DNA of 64,000 nucleotides from Streptomyces griseofuscus (GTDB lineage Bacteria; Actinomycetota; Actinomycetes; Streptomycetales; Streptomycetaceae), in contig NZ_CP051008.1 of assembly GCF_014673495.1 (NCBI RefSeq), positions 23,910 to 87,909 of the forward strand, in the 5' to 3' direction. Below the pieces are notes generated by a model. It saw only the letters and a list, made by a program, of their open reading frames with translations. It made no database searches and was not told where the DNA came from. This document shows, piece after piece, positions 53,991 to 64,000 of the stretch; position 1 is the first letter of the stretch, and each line of letters opens with the position of its first letter. A program made the translations under genes and the position numbers.

Positions 53991-56949
53991 GGCCGGCGGA
54001 GCGCACCTCGGTTCACAGCGGCGGCCGCGGTCCGGCTCCACGCTCGGCACTAACCTCGCTCCGGCGCGCTCGCCCTCCAGGAAGCACGACCCGTGTGAGT
54101 CGTCCTCTCGAAGATTTCGTCAAGTTCGGCCGCTGTCAGGGACGGAGGGCGCTAGCAGTCGTCGCAGTGGGGCCCCCCTCATCACTGAACTCGCGCTGCT
54201 CTATCAGAGAACGCCACCGTCCGTGGGGATACTTCGGGCGCCACTCGCCGCGACTCTCAGGTAGTGTCCAACTCTCATGTGTCCCCGATTCTTCAGGTTG
54301 CACGGTCCACTCCCACCAGATTGTCGCGGCCCCACGCCGGTGCTTTACTATCCGGGGGACGCACGTGGACCCGCGCCCGACCCGTGGTCGGGCTCCAGCG
54401 CGCAGCCCCTCGCGAGTTCTGGTGATCACCCGTGCCATTCCGCCGACGTGCCCCTCGGACACCGTACTATCGTCTCGATTCGTCGAGTTCACGCAACCCG
54501 CACCCGGTGGCCGTCCCCCAGACGGGCGCCCCTTCGATACGGCGTCCGCGACGCGTCAGGCCCGCCGCGTCCCTCTGCGTCGACGCGCCCCATCGGCCTC
54601 TCGGTGGCACCTGCACGGAAGGTTACTCAGCCCTCCGGCGCCTCGATCCGATCTGCGCGTCGGAGCCCCGGCGGGCCACCCCAGGACCCGCCGTCCGCGC
54701 CCTCGTCACGTCAGACACCGCCGTCCCCTCGGGACGCCGCGCCCGCGCATCCACGCGCGCTGCGTCCCAAGTTACGCTCGGAGCTGGTTTCCACCCAGTC
54801 CCGCGCTCTGGGTTGTAACACCCGTCTTGATACTCCCGCCGGAGCGACACACTTGGCTATGCGCAGGGAGTCGACTTCGCCAACGTGTACGGATCGACGC
54901 GATCCCGCTCAGGTGCCGCCTTCATGTCGAGAGGAATCATGCCCTCGACCGCGGGCACGCGATAGCCTCGTCCTGTCGAGGTCGCGCTAGGGGGGATACG
55001 CCCATGGGCGCCCACCAGCGCGCGACGCCAGGGCTAACTCCGCCCCCGATTTACGCCCGAACGGCGCCGGTGGACCGACCACACTCGGTGGAAGGTCGGG
55101 CCCGCCCGCACGTCTGGCGGTTTGGGTGTGCGCAGCTGCCTCGCGCGACCACCGCACGCGAGACAGTACCCGCGCCTCGGCACGACTCTGCGAGCGGCGT
55201 ACTCGACTTCACCCGCTGCCCTGCCGAGCCCCGAGCGGGCAGGCTCGGAGAATGCCCACGCTCGCCGGAGACTGTCGCCGGGGAATGCCCGCGGTCCGAA
55301 TCCGGCACTAGCCCGGCAGCGTCTGGTGCCGCCAGCATTCGGGCGGAGGTTCGCAACGAGGCGACCAGCGCACCTCGGTGAGTTATCTGGAATGCGAAGC
55401 CGAGAGGCCAATGGATCCGCCGCCCTTCCACGGGCCCGCGCTACTACCTGGGCTTGTCCGGGCTCTGCAAGAGATCAGCGAGTAACATTGATGGGACCAA
55501 GGGCGGCTCCAGGACGATGCGGGAACGGACCGAGCACTGTCATGTGCTGTCTTACACACGCCGCCGGGGAAACCCTCGGCCGGCACCAGCCGGACGAAGC
55601 TGCTCGACAAGCTGACCAGCCGGCGCACGGCCAGAAGAGATACTCGGTCGATTCAGTTCTCGCACACTAGCGCCCTTATCCTGACCCGAGTGCGACCGAG
55701 TCTTCGCGGCGCGCAGTGAATTACAGGGCGTGGCTTGCCCGGCTCCGACCCGGTCTCCAGCTGCAATCACCTCAAACCACCTTGGTTCCCCGGCGACGTC
55801 CACGCACGCCAGTGCACATTACCATCATGCGGCCGACTGCCCTGTGCGGCTCCCGCCCAGTCGCCCGCGCGCCGTTGCCGGGCAAGATCCTCGCAAGGAC
55901 GGAGGTCCCTTATCTACCAGAGAAGGGGCACAGGGCTACGAGCTTCGTTGAGTGACCTCTCGAGCCGGGGCCGGAGCAGCACGACGACTTGGCAACAGGA
56001 CTGAGGTAGGATCCGTCGAGTCCTGGTGCCCTCGTCTGATGCAGTATCTCGTCTCACTGCGCCGAGGGACAATTCCAGCACTCCGGCCGCTATCATTCGT
56101 CTTCGGACATCAAGCGCCATGCTCGGTTCTACCGAGGCCGAGCATTCCTCTCCATCTAGGGCCGCTGCTCCGGCTCTGTCAGGACCCATACTGGCCAGGG
56201 AACCGCCAAGCCGTTCGCTTGCCCTACGTTCCGCCACCCTCCCGCCCCGGACCATCAAGGGTGGCAGTGAGCGGGGGAAGTACGACTTTCGGAGCCAGAC
56301 CAACTCCTTCTTCCAGGATGTCGCGACAGCGAGGCGAGTGCTGGATCTGGTCGCTACGCTTCTGACTGCAGCGCCGCCGTGCACGAACAATGAACCAGCA
56401 GCGTAGCGATCCGCCTCACGGCGACACGGCCGCGGCTCGATCCACAGCAGCTGACGCGGCAAGCGCCCCGGCGGCCGCCGCCCACAGCGCCGACGGACTA
56501 GCGGCGGACCGAGGCCGCCGCAACACCGACCCACCTGACACCAGGACCCAGAGCGCGACACCGACGAGGGCGTTTAGACCCATGGACGCCAGACCACGCG
56601 ATCTGGTTCTCCTGTGGGACAAGGGGTGGCCTCTTCGGTTGCGGAGCTCAGCGCGCCGCCGGCCTCTCCTAGCACGCCCTCCACCACCACCGGCAAGTCC
56701 TACGCACGCGGAGTTGCCTAGCCGAAGCTGATGGCTGCGCTGCGGCAAGCCCCGCGACTTTCTGCTAGACGCGCGCTCAGAGGGCTCTCCATCTGTGCCG
56801 GACGCGCCGGGGCAGCCGGGCACCGCCGGGTTCTATCACATCGCGACGACGTGACGGCTACCGCCACTGTGCTTCGAATCAGCCGCCGCCACAGGCACCT
56901 CGCCGTCATCGCACTTCACCACACCCATTCTACGGGACGAGCACCCGGA

Positions 56950-57471
56950 AGGCGCTGATCGTCGACCCTGTGGACCTCCACGGCCCGTCACCTCGACACC
57001 ACCGGTCTCTCTCATCCCCCACGCAATGACCGTACGGCGCTTCATGCTCCGCTGCGCTCGGCCCGAGAGCACAAGAGTTCCACCGACGCCCCTGACGCTC
57101 ACTCGGCAGCCGACTCTGCCGCCAGGCCTCTAAGCCTCTTCTGAGCGCCCGCCGCAGCAGGTCGGCCTCGTCCGGTCCGTCTCCGGTGGCGCCGCGGCCC
57201 ATGGCCGAACAGAGGTTGTCGCTGCAAGCGACGCCGCCTCGTCGACTTCCTTCGCCCGTCTGCATAGTCGAGCGCCGCAAGGCCGCTGGCCCATCCAGCG
57301 CCCGGCCGGAACCCCTTCTGCCTCCTGGCGGCTCGCAAGACGGCTGCGACCGGGCGCGGGCGTCCCTCCATCGTCCGACGCACGTTCTCCGGACGTAATG
57401 CCTCGGGGCTAGTTAAAGCGCTTACATCTGACACGCCCGGATCACCCTGATATCCACTGTCATGGAGACCA
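56950..57471 (-). pseudogene. Degraded mirror copy of the relaxase gene start
   Basis: The ATG at 57463 and the next 11 codons match the relaxase (MTVDIRVIRA, then CQM) but a TAA follows after 13 codons. The 37 bases at 57435-57471 are identical to 31885-31921. Further on, GGCCGGGCGCTGGATGGGCC and GTGGGGGATGAG still match, with frameshifts between. The upstream spacer (57475-57750) is homologous too. It cannot encode a relaxase. Confidence 0.75.
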
Positions 57472-58299
57472 TCGGGGCTACACGGCCCTACTCTGGCATA
57501 AGAATCAAAGGCAACCAGCGGTACAGCCGCGTCAGGCGGGCGAGCAGGGGCACGAAGCTTTCTTGTCGACCCGCCTCGCGCAGCTTCGACGCTGGCCGCG
57601 ACGAACACGAATTGGTCTCTTCCCCTCTCGCATCCAACCTGGACACCATACGGAGTAGATGCACGAAGTACCAAGCACCCAACTGACGAACCCGACGCAA
57701 ACGCATCGTCCGCCACACCATGTCCCAAGACAGCACGCACCGCAAAACACGCCACCGCTGTACTTCTTCCAACCCAGCCCCCGGCCACCCGCTGGCGCCT
57801 TACCGCTAGCACCTTGCTTTCGTGCCCGTGAGGAGACCCTCTACGCCGAACTCGCAACGGCCCGTGAAACGGCCGTTCCGCCCGCCTGGCCCCCGCAGAA
57901 GGCCATGTCTCTACCATAGAGAGGATCGCCTACCACCGCCGACCCGCCCACGCACAGCCAGCATGGGACCTGCCTTCGCGACCCGCCACCGAGACCAAGC
58001 CCTATGAGCGGATGCGGCGCGGCACCTGCTCCGCGCCCTGTGCGGTTCACGACGAAGATGTCTCCCCGCTGCGAGGGACTCGGAACCATCACATCGATCA
58101 CTCTGGCGGGCGCTGCATCGCCGATTGGCTGGCGCTAACCTTGGCCACAGGACCGTTGTTGCTCCACGCCGCGCTCCACCCTTACCGTCCCGAAGTGGGC
58201 CCGCCAGCGCCGGGGCTGTACGCGGACGCCGCGAGGGCCCCGCCACGGCTTCCAATCCGTCCATTACGCCGGTACGTCGCTTCCCGCGTGTTTCTGGTG

Positions 58300-58900
58300 A
58301 TCCTCCGATCGATCTCAGCGACTCAGCATCTGCACCGCAACCATCCGGGTGCTCATGGTACCCGCACACCGCCCTGGATGCGGAAGTGTGGAGCTTGCGC
58401 CGGTCCCCACCCCGATTGCGTCCCACCACCGCGATGTGTGCTCAGCGCACTCCAATACCATCAGGTGCGATCACCGGGTAGCGCTCGCACTTGCGGAGCG
58501 TGATCATCAGCACATGCCGCACGAGCAGACGACTCTCCAGCGAGGAGCGTCGATCTGACCAGGCACGCTAGCACCGGCTTTGCGCAGCACGGCACATTTC
58601 TTCTCAGAGCGTCGCTGTGCCCTCCGACATCGCCGATGTCGCCTGCGGGTCCCCCGCTGGCGCAACACGCTGTACAGCCAGGCACGGCAACCCCCCGTAG
58701 AGCACGCCTACGAGGTCGTCAGTTGAGCATCCGAAATCGCGTAGGTGACGCCCGCCTGGTCGAGCGTAATTGAGGCATCGCGCGCGAAGGCGCCCGCAAA
58801 CAGTGCGGGCAGTTCGAGCAATAGGGGCCCCTTTTTCCGGGCATCCCGGAGACAGCAAGGCTCCCGGTCCAAGCCAGCGCAGTAGCACCTCCGCGATCCA
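58300..58900 (+). pseudogene. Degraded mirror copy of the toxin-like pair
   Basis: At 58502 the plus strand reads GATCATCAGCACATGCCGCA, a damaged version of the minus-strand left copy (GATCATCAGCACCGCACAGG, ending near 31175) inside the 69-residue protein gene. It lies between the parB and relaxase relics, as expected for an inverted copy. Boundaries are approximate. Confidence 0.5.
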
Positions 58901-59019
58901 GGACCCGTCACGACGCCTGCACCGCGACGCCCGCATCCGTGCCGCATACCCCCGAGGCCGGAGACCCGGCGTTGCGACTGAATGCCCAAAATGTGTTCTA
59001 GTCGACCGGGCGCTCCGCC

Positions 59020-60380
59020 GATGCTCGCGAGAACGCTGCTCAGCGACTTCTCGGTTGCCCAACTGTGCTTCCGCCGAAGGAGCGCCGCTGTGCGCCGCTG
59101 TCAGTATGCGTGCCTGCCGCGAACTTCGCTTCGGAAGGACGCCTTTTCTCGCAGCTGCAGTTGCTGTGAGCAGTGGCGCTCAGTCGTGCCCCTGCACCGC
59201 TCATAAGCTGGTCGCGCCACGCTCCTCGAGGCGTTCGTCGGCGACGTACCGGTAGCTCACCCCGACTCCTTTCGCAGGTACCAGTGAACCCGCATCCCGT
59301 CGAGTTCGCCCCCCGTTAGCGCGACCGCAGCTTGCGTCTGCTCCAGGCACCCACCCGCTCAGGCCATCGTCGACAACGACCCTTGAGTCGAGCTCCTTCG
59401 CGCAGCAGCGGCCAGCGACTTCGCGGTGACCTTGCCCTTGACTCAGCCAGCGCGCCAGATTCAGTTCTGAACACCTCGGTCCAACGTCCGCCGTCGTCCA
59501 GTCCCGGACCTGCGGCCACGACTTGAGGCCCGCGGAGTTCGCGCACTGCCCGTCGTTGTGATCACGTTCCACGATGTGCGGCCGTGGAACGACTACCCCC
59601 CGAGGATCTGCCCGTCTCCTCCACCGGCCGACCCGCCGGACCGCCTGGAGAGGAGGCGCTGTAGCGCCCGGACTGGGCCCTGCTTGTACTTGCCCGTTCC
59701 TTACTCGAAGAGTTAGGCGTCCTTGATGGGCTTGGGAGTAGCCCCCGTCGCCACAGATCCGTCTCTCTACCTTGATCTGGATGCTAGGCCGCGGCTGCAT
59801 AACCTGCAAGGGAGAATCAACACTCGTTGTGAGAACGACGCTTGACGGATCAGGCATAGGTGTCATAGCGCTCCGCGACCGGCACTGCCTGTCCGCCCTG
59901 GACCACTGACACCGGCGGCTTCCGAGTTACGCACCTGCCCTCGGCCCGGGGGCCCCTGCAGCTGGACCTCACGTTACCCCCCGGAGTCACCGAATAACGC
60001 GTCTCGCGATCTCTCTGCTTGTCGGGCGGGAGCCGGGGGGCGCTCCTTGTTTGTGTGCTGATACCGGCGCCGGTGCACGTTGACCGCCCCCGGGCGTGCC
60101 GCGCTCCACAGATGTTCCTGAGGAGGGTCGCATCTGAAGGACCGCTACCCCGGCCGCTTCAGGCTGGTTGACCGTGCTCTCCGGGCTAGGCAGCAGGCGG
60201 TCTGCCGTCCGTTCGGCTCGTACGGCAGCAGCACAGCCTCATTCGCCGCGAGCCTCGATAACCCACTATTGCTATTCACGGCCCGCTTGCTCGCCGCGGG
60301 GCCCTGGACGCGCGAGTCGCGGCGGGCGTGTGCGCGAGGTTACCTGTGCGGGGCCGCCTTAAGGGCCTCGTGTGCAGTCT
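59020..60380 (-). pseudogene. Degraded mirror copy of the parB-like gene
   Basis: Bases 59404-59440 are identical to 30607-30643 (reverse orientation). The next 100 bases match with one- to three-base indels (for instance GAGCTCGACTCAAGGTCGTT versus GAGCTCGACATCAAGGTCGC). Frames are broken throughout. Ends are estimated from spacing. Confidence 0.65.
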
Positions 60381-60384
60381 GGTC

Positions 60385-61745
60385 CCGGATCACGGGCGCG
60401 CTTCCAGTTCTCGCGAACCCTCGCTTGTCCATGGGAGTACCCCGGAGCACCAGCTGAACGTCGTTACACCCGGGATTGCTCATGTGGCCGTCTGCGGGGT
60501 CTGCCGAATCCGCACGTTCGCCGGAGCCGAGAGCTCGGCGACTCGCCGGTTCCTCCCGGCTTCCCATGGGGTCTGGTGCCCCAGGCGCGGCCCATTGAAA
60601 TCGCGTCCAGGCACGCCCAGGTCTCGACGGTGACAGCGGCGGCACCTGGCCGGTGCGAGATGCCGAGGGCGAGTCCCTGACTGAGACCGTAGCTGCGCAA
60701 CCGCCCGCCCGAAAAAATCTGTCGACCCAAAGCCCCTCCTGAGGACCGAGTGGATTGTTGTCGTAGAGGTGGCCAACGCTTGCCGGGTGTCCTCGCTCCG
60801 TCATTGTTCCCTGGCCAGTATTTGTCAGCCGCTTGTAAGCGAGTACCCGCAGACTGGTCGCGCCGCATGTGCCGAAGTGAGGGGTCAACGAAGCCGCTCG
60901 CGAGGTACTTGACTGGTCGTTATTCTCTCCACGGATGTCCCCATCCGCTCGGTCCTCCATGGTCGGCACCGGAGACTGTCACATGCCGGATTGTGACTCT
61001 GAGGTCTGCGAAACGAGGTGACCGCATGGAGCCTGTTCGACAGACCTGAGAACGCCCCCATGGAACGCCCTCCACGAGGTAGCCGGAGGGGCCGCCCACC
61101 CGAAGTCTCCGTTTCACCGTATCTCGCCTCTAGACCTCGGGGTCTAATCCGTCGTGACTATCACCGATCGCGGCTCTTAAAGGAATGCTCGGACGCCAAC
61201 CAGAGTGTCCTCGGGATGTTCCTGTGAAGACAAGGCCCGTCGACCAGGACTTCGCAACTCTGGAATACCAGCCCGGGAACAGGGAGGCAGAAACGCGCGC
61301 CGGCCGGATCGCGGCTTGGCCCGAAGCGCATGACGTACGTTTCGCCGGTGATCTGCTCGCATGACGCACACGTGCCTTTCCCTCCCAGCCGTGGGCGGAA
61401 CCCCGGCGCCGTGGGGGGCCCGAGCGGAGTCTGCCGCCCCGGGAGCCTGTGTCACACGGCGGCCGTGCCCCGGGGGAAACGGATGCCGCAACGCTGGATG
61501 TTCCGACGTCTTCGTCCGGGTCGCGCGGGGCCGTGTCGGTCTGGACTTGACGAATTACATGTGCTGTCTCGCGGCCGCCGTCGATGGTGGTCGGGTCGGC
61601 GAAAAGGTCTCGCCAGTGGGCGATGCCGCTGTGCGAGCACCAGCAGCGCGTTGGCTCACCGGGCTCTCGCCCGGGCGGGCCACCTGTGGGGGCATGCCCA
61701 TTCGATCGACAGGATGAGAGTGGAGGGAGTCCGCCCTGCCTGGAA
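60385..61745 (-). pseudogene. Degraded mirror copy of parA
   Basis: The minus strand contains CGCAGACCTCAG, GACCGAGCGGATGG and GACATCCGTG in the order of 29688-29752, TCATGCGC through CATCCCGA as a damaged 29516-29596, and GCGCCTGGGGC as in 29925-29935. Between matched words the copy is lengthened by insertions (about 423 bases here against 236 in the intact gene). No intact ATPase motif remains. Confidence 0.65.
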
Positions 61746-62821
61746 TGGACGGCGGGCACGCGCGATATAGGCAGCGCAATGCTCTAGCCGTGCTGAGCCG
61801 CTCTCACCGCCGCACCCCGTAGCGGTCGCTGCAGGAGCGGCATGCGCCCGCGCCGGAGAGTTGCGCGCGCTCACGACGCAGCACACAGCCGGAACGGGGA
61901 GAGACAGGGGGAGCGGTCATATGACTGGCTGGACCGTTGGCTACCGGCGTGCGATGAGGCTACACGGCATCGAGCTCGTGCCATCTCGTTCGCGCGCGTA
62001 CCCCGACGCCCCGGAATTTTTGAATCGTCCAAAAAACAGCTGTGACCTCCGGCGCGCAACACCGGAATGAGGCGACGGGCGCCGACCGAGGGCCAAATGT
62101 CGTTGCGTTCCGCCACCCGCTCAGGTCTCCCCGCATGCGCGGCCGGGGGAGTTCAAGCCGGTCCGCGGAGAAGGTGTGAATCGACCCAACCGAAGGCAGA
62201 CCTCTCCCCGGATAATGTGCGGGCCTTGGCCGGACGCGCCGTGGATGTGGGGGCTCGGCGCGCCTAGGTGGAGACGGGGCGCCGAAGGTAGTCATGCAGG
62301 CCGAGGGTGCCTCGGTGCTCGTGCTGCAGTTGTCGGAGCCCGCGGCCTGGTCGACTCAGAGCCCCCAGACTGTGCCGTGCGGATCGGGGGTCGGGTGTCG
62401 TGGAGCGGTGTGGATATGCTGACCGGCGTCTGGAAAGTCCGACGCATGCGCGCGAGCAGTTCTCGGCGCAGTCCGAGTCGCCGTTACAGCTCTGCCATGG
62501 CCTCGCACCGGTGGATCTCGCTCGACCGGGCGTATTCGAATCGCATCCCGGGCTCGCACCTGGGCCCGGCACCCTGGCAAGCCGCGTGGCGGATCGCTCC
62601 CGGGCCCGCCGCGCCGCCGGGCCCTCTGGCGCGGCGCGAGCATGGCAAGCAACCTCTCGCGCACGCCGGCCGCTGGATCTGGTTTCGGCCGTTCCCATCG
62701 TGTGCGCATTAAGGCATCCTGGTGCCGGCGTCCGCGATAGGGCTTCGCGCGCGGAGAGGCGTGTGCCCTGCCCACCATATCGTGAACCCCGCTCCGGGCT
62801 CGTGTACAGCCGGCGCGTAAT

Positions 62822-62853
62822 TCCGGTAGCGGAGGGAGGCGCGCTCCTCGCGC
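62822..62853 (-). repeat. 32 bases identical to 28621-28652 (inverted)
   Basis: The minus strand carries the same 32 bases as the cysteine-pair protein gene at 28621-28652 (GCGCGAGGAGCGCGCCTCCC and 12 more), continuing into a damaged CGGCTGTAC. It is the rightmost clear match found. Confidence 0.75.
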
Positions 62854-64000
62854 GTCCCGCTCACGGAGTTGACCCAGTGTGCCGAAGCCCGCGTTGACAC
62901 CCCCCTCTTGAGCTTATCTGGGTCCATATCTCTCCTTCGCACGCGACACCCACGTCCGGGGCCTGGGGTAGTCGGCATGCGTATCTGAGACCAGGGAGCC
63001 CTGGGGCACACCTACCTGATATCGCTGGCTGCCCGCGCAACACTCCAAAACATGCGACCCGTCACGGAGCGGACTGTCACCCTCAGTCGGCGGTGGGTCC
63101 TCGCATTGCCGGGGCGGGAGGTACGGGGCTCACCAGCGGAGCACGTGGGCCCGGTACGTGCTCGTTCGGATTGCGGGGTCCGTCGGATGGGGCGGTCGGG
63201 GCGAGTGGAGGACTGCATGCAGCTGCGCTCGAGGCGCGTGGACTTCCTCGAGCTGCCGTCCGGCATATGCACGCGCGGTCCTGCCCAGAGGACCTTGACA
63301 TGGGTGTACGCTTGGGCCAGCGCGGGCCGGCGGGGGGTGATTCAGCAGATGAGATCCGTTACAGCGTCGGTGGGGGCCCCTCGGTCAAGCTCGCCCGTAA
63401 ACGGGCCCCATGCACGACAAACAGGCTCGAGGTCTCGGAGATCTGCGAGCCGGCGGACCGTCCCTCGGGGTGGGTCTCACGTGCCTGCCCACGGGCTCGC
63501 GCCCTGGCGGTCGTCCTCTTGCGGGGACGTCTCGCGAGCGGCGAAGGGCTCTGCGCTCTCGCTGTTGACCGACCAATGCCACGTGGGCACGCACGAGTCT
63601 CGCTGGAGACTCTGGGCTCGACTTCCTCGACTCTGCCACTGCGGGCGCTGGGCTCTCGTGCTGGCCGCCAGCAGGGGCACACGCTCGTTCTGTAACGTAC
63701 GCGCCGAAGATGTGAGGGTCAATCTCCACGTGCCATCGCAGATGGACTGTCTCGAGGAATCTCACATCCAGCAAGATGAAGTCTCGGAGTCGTCGAGGAT
63801 GGCGGGCGGAGCATTGCGTCTGATGGCCGCCGGTCCGTCCAGGTTCCCGGGGCCGGCCCGCGAAGGTTTTGAGGCAAGCTCCGTGTTTCGAGCTGGGGAG
63901 AGGCCATTCGAGGCGGCGTAGCGGCTCCGTGGCGGGCTCGGACCGCCGCTCCGGGCGAGCGGCGATGTGAGCGCGCTTGTGGCTTGTCGGTACCCGCCCC

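Larger units (their letters stand above)
40788..64000. other. Gene-less right arm: degraded inverted copy of about 27.8-40.8 kb
   Basis: No open frame here has Streptomyces codon bias or family motifs; GC is visibly lower, and CTAG is frequent. Reading the minus strand gives the left region in the same order. Paired positions found by eye (left, right): 28621-28652, 62822-62853 (32 identical bases); 29688-29766, 60929-61010; 30607-30643, 59404-59440 (37 identical); 31181-31191, 58502-58512; 31885-31921, 57435-57471 (37 identical); 32281, 57020; 34184, 53985; 34942-34957, 52941-52957. Spacing between them is about 1.5 times larger on the right. I did not confirm matches for 35.3-40.8 kb. The fold point is unlocated, somewhere in about 40.8-44 kb. 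Confidence 0.8.

Noticed and set aside
53909..55381. 490-codon open frame on the plus strand
   Set aside because: It is rich in Arg, Pro, Ser and Thr without any motif, has no ribosome site, ignores Streptomyces codon bias, and lies in the mirror arm. Long chance frames are normal at this GC content. Other long frames after 40.8 kb were dropped for the same reason.
57435..57471. 37-base exact match at the relaxase start as a conserved functional site
   Set aside because: Exact runs of similar length also occur at two unrelated positions (59404 and 62822). They look like undamaged stretches left by chance in a noisy copy, not a selected site.
63990..64000. GGTACCCGC at the right edge as a Streptomyces telomere end
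   Set aside because: It recalls the end of classical telomeres, but the palindrome array is missing; only one 8-bp hairpin (about 63945-63965) is nearby, and collinearity suggests the arm continues past the window.
1..64000. CRISPR array or insertion sequence
   Set aside because: No regularly spaced identical repeats with unique spacers, and no transposase with flanking inverted repeats, were seen.

Overview
The window looks like part of a Streptomyces (or close actinomycete) linear plasmid. Coding DNA is very GC-rich with G/C-ending third positions, GTG and TTG starts are common, and genes are packed with 1-4 bp start/stop overlaps. A tpg-tap pair, the terminal protein and telomere-associated protein of Streptomyces linear replicons, lies near the left edge. 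No integrase, rRNA, complete tRNA or CRISPR array was seen.

Layout of the intact part (1-40.79 kb). 0.1-0.7 kb: a small membrane protein. 0.7-7.7 kb: replication and telomere block on the minus strand (rep, a dciA-like helicase-loader gene coupled to it, tap, tpg), with short repeats before tap and a structured gene-free region before rep. 7.7-11.1 kb: regulatory block (split RibD-like reductase and deaminase, an XRE/TPR regulator, a GntR regulator), with palindromic operator candidates. 11.3-29.1 kb: a long plus-strand transfer and accessory run: a TraB/FtsK-like translocase, a DUF2637-type coiled-coil protein, several Spd-like membrane proteins, an RRQRL-type zinc protein, a Pycsar-type membrane protein, Nudix, GGDEF, ASCH, WhiB-like, Lsr2-like and HNH proteins, and many unknown small proteins separated by near-identical hairpins. 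29.3-31.6 kb: parA/parB-like partition genes and a toxin-like pair. 31.9-37.7 kb: a MobF relaxase without helicase, a repeat-rich region that could be oriT, and a replication-relaxation family protein. 37.8-40.8 kb: a minus-strand operon ending in a helicase gene that has lost its 5' part.

The right part (about 40.8-64 kb) has no credible intact gene. Its GC content is visibly lower, and CTAG, rare in Streptomyces genes, is common. By eye it can be aligned, in reverse orientation and in the same order, with the left part. Matches run from 28.6 kb (mirrored at 62.8 kb) through parA, parB, the toxin pair and the relaxase start to the repeats at 34.2 and 34.95 kb (mirrored at 53.95 and 52.95 kb). 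Three runs of 32-37 bases are identical; the rest carries many substitutions and short insertions, so the mirror copy is about 1.5 times longer than its source. This is either a huge decayed inverted duplication or, more likely, an uncorrected fold-back long read at the end of an assembled contig. I favour the artefact because the damage is insertion-rich, ignores codon position, and starts abruptly inside the helicase gene.

How the genes fit together: Rep and DciA would load the replicative helicase internally, and Tap and Tpg would finish the ends. ParA/ParB would partition the plasmid. TraB with its small membrane partners, and perhaps the MobF relaxase, would move it between hyphae. The HTH, GntR, WhiB-like and Lsr2-like proteins would keep these functions in check.
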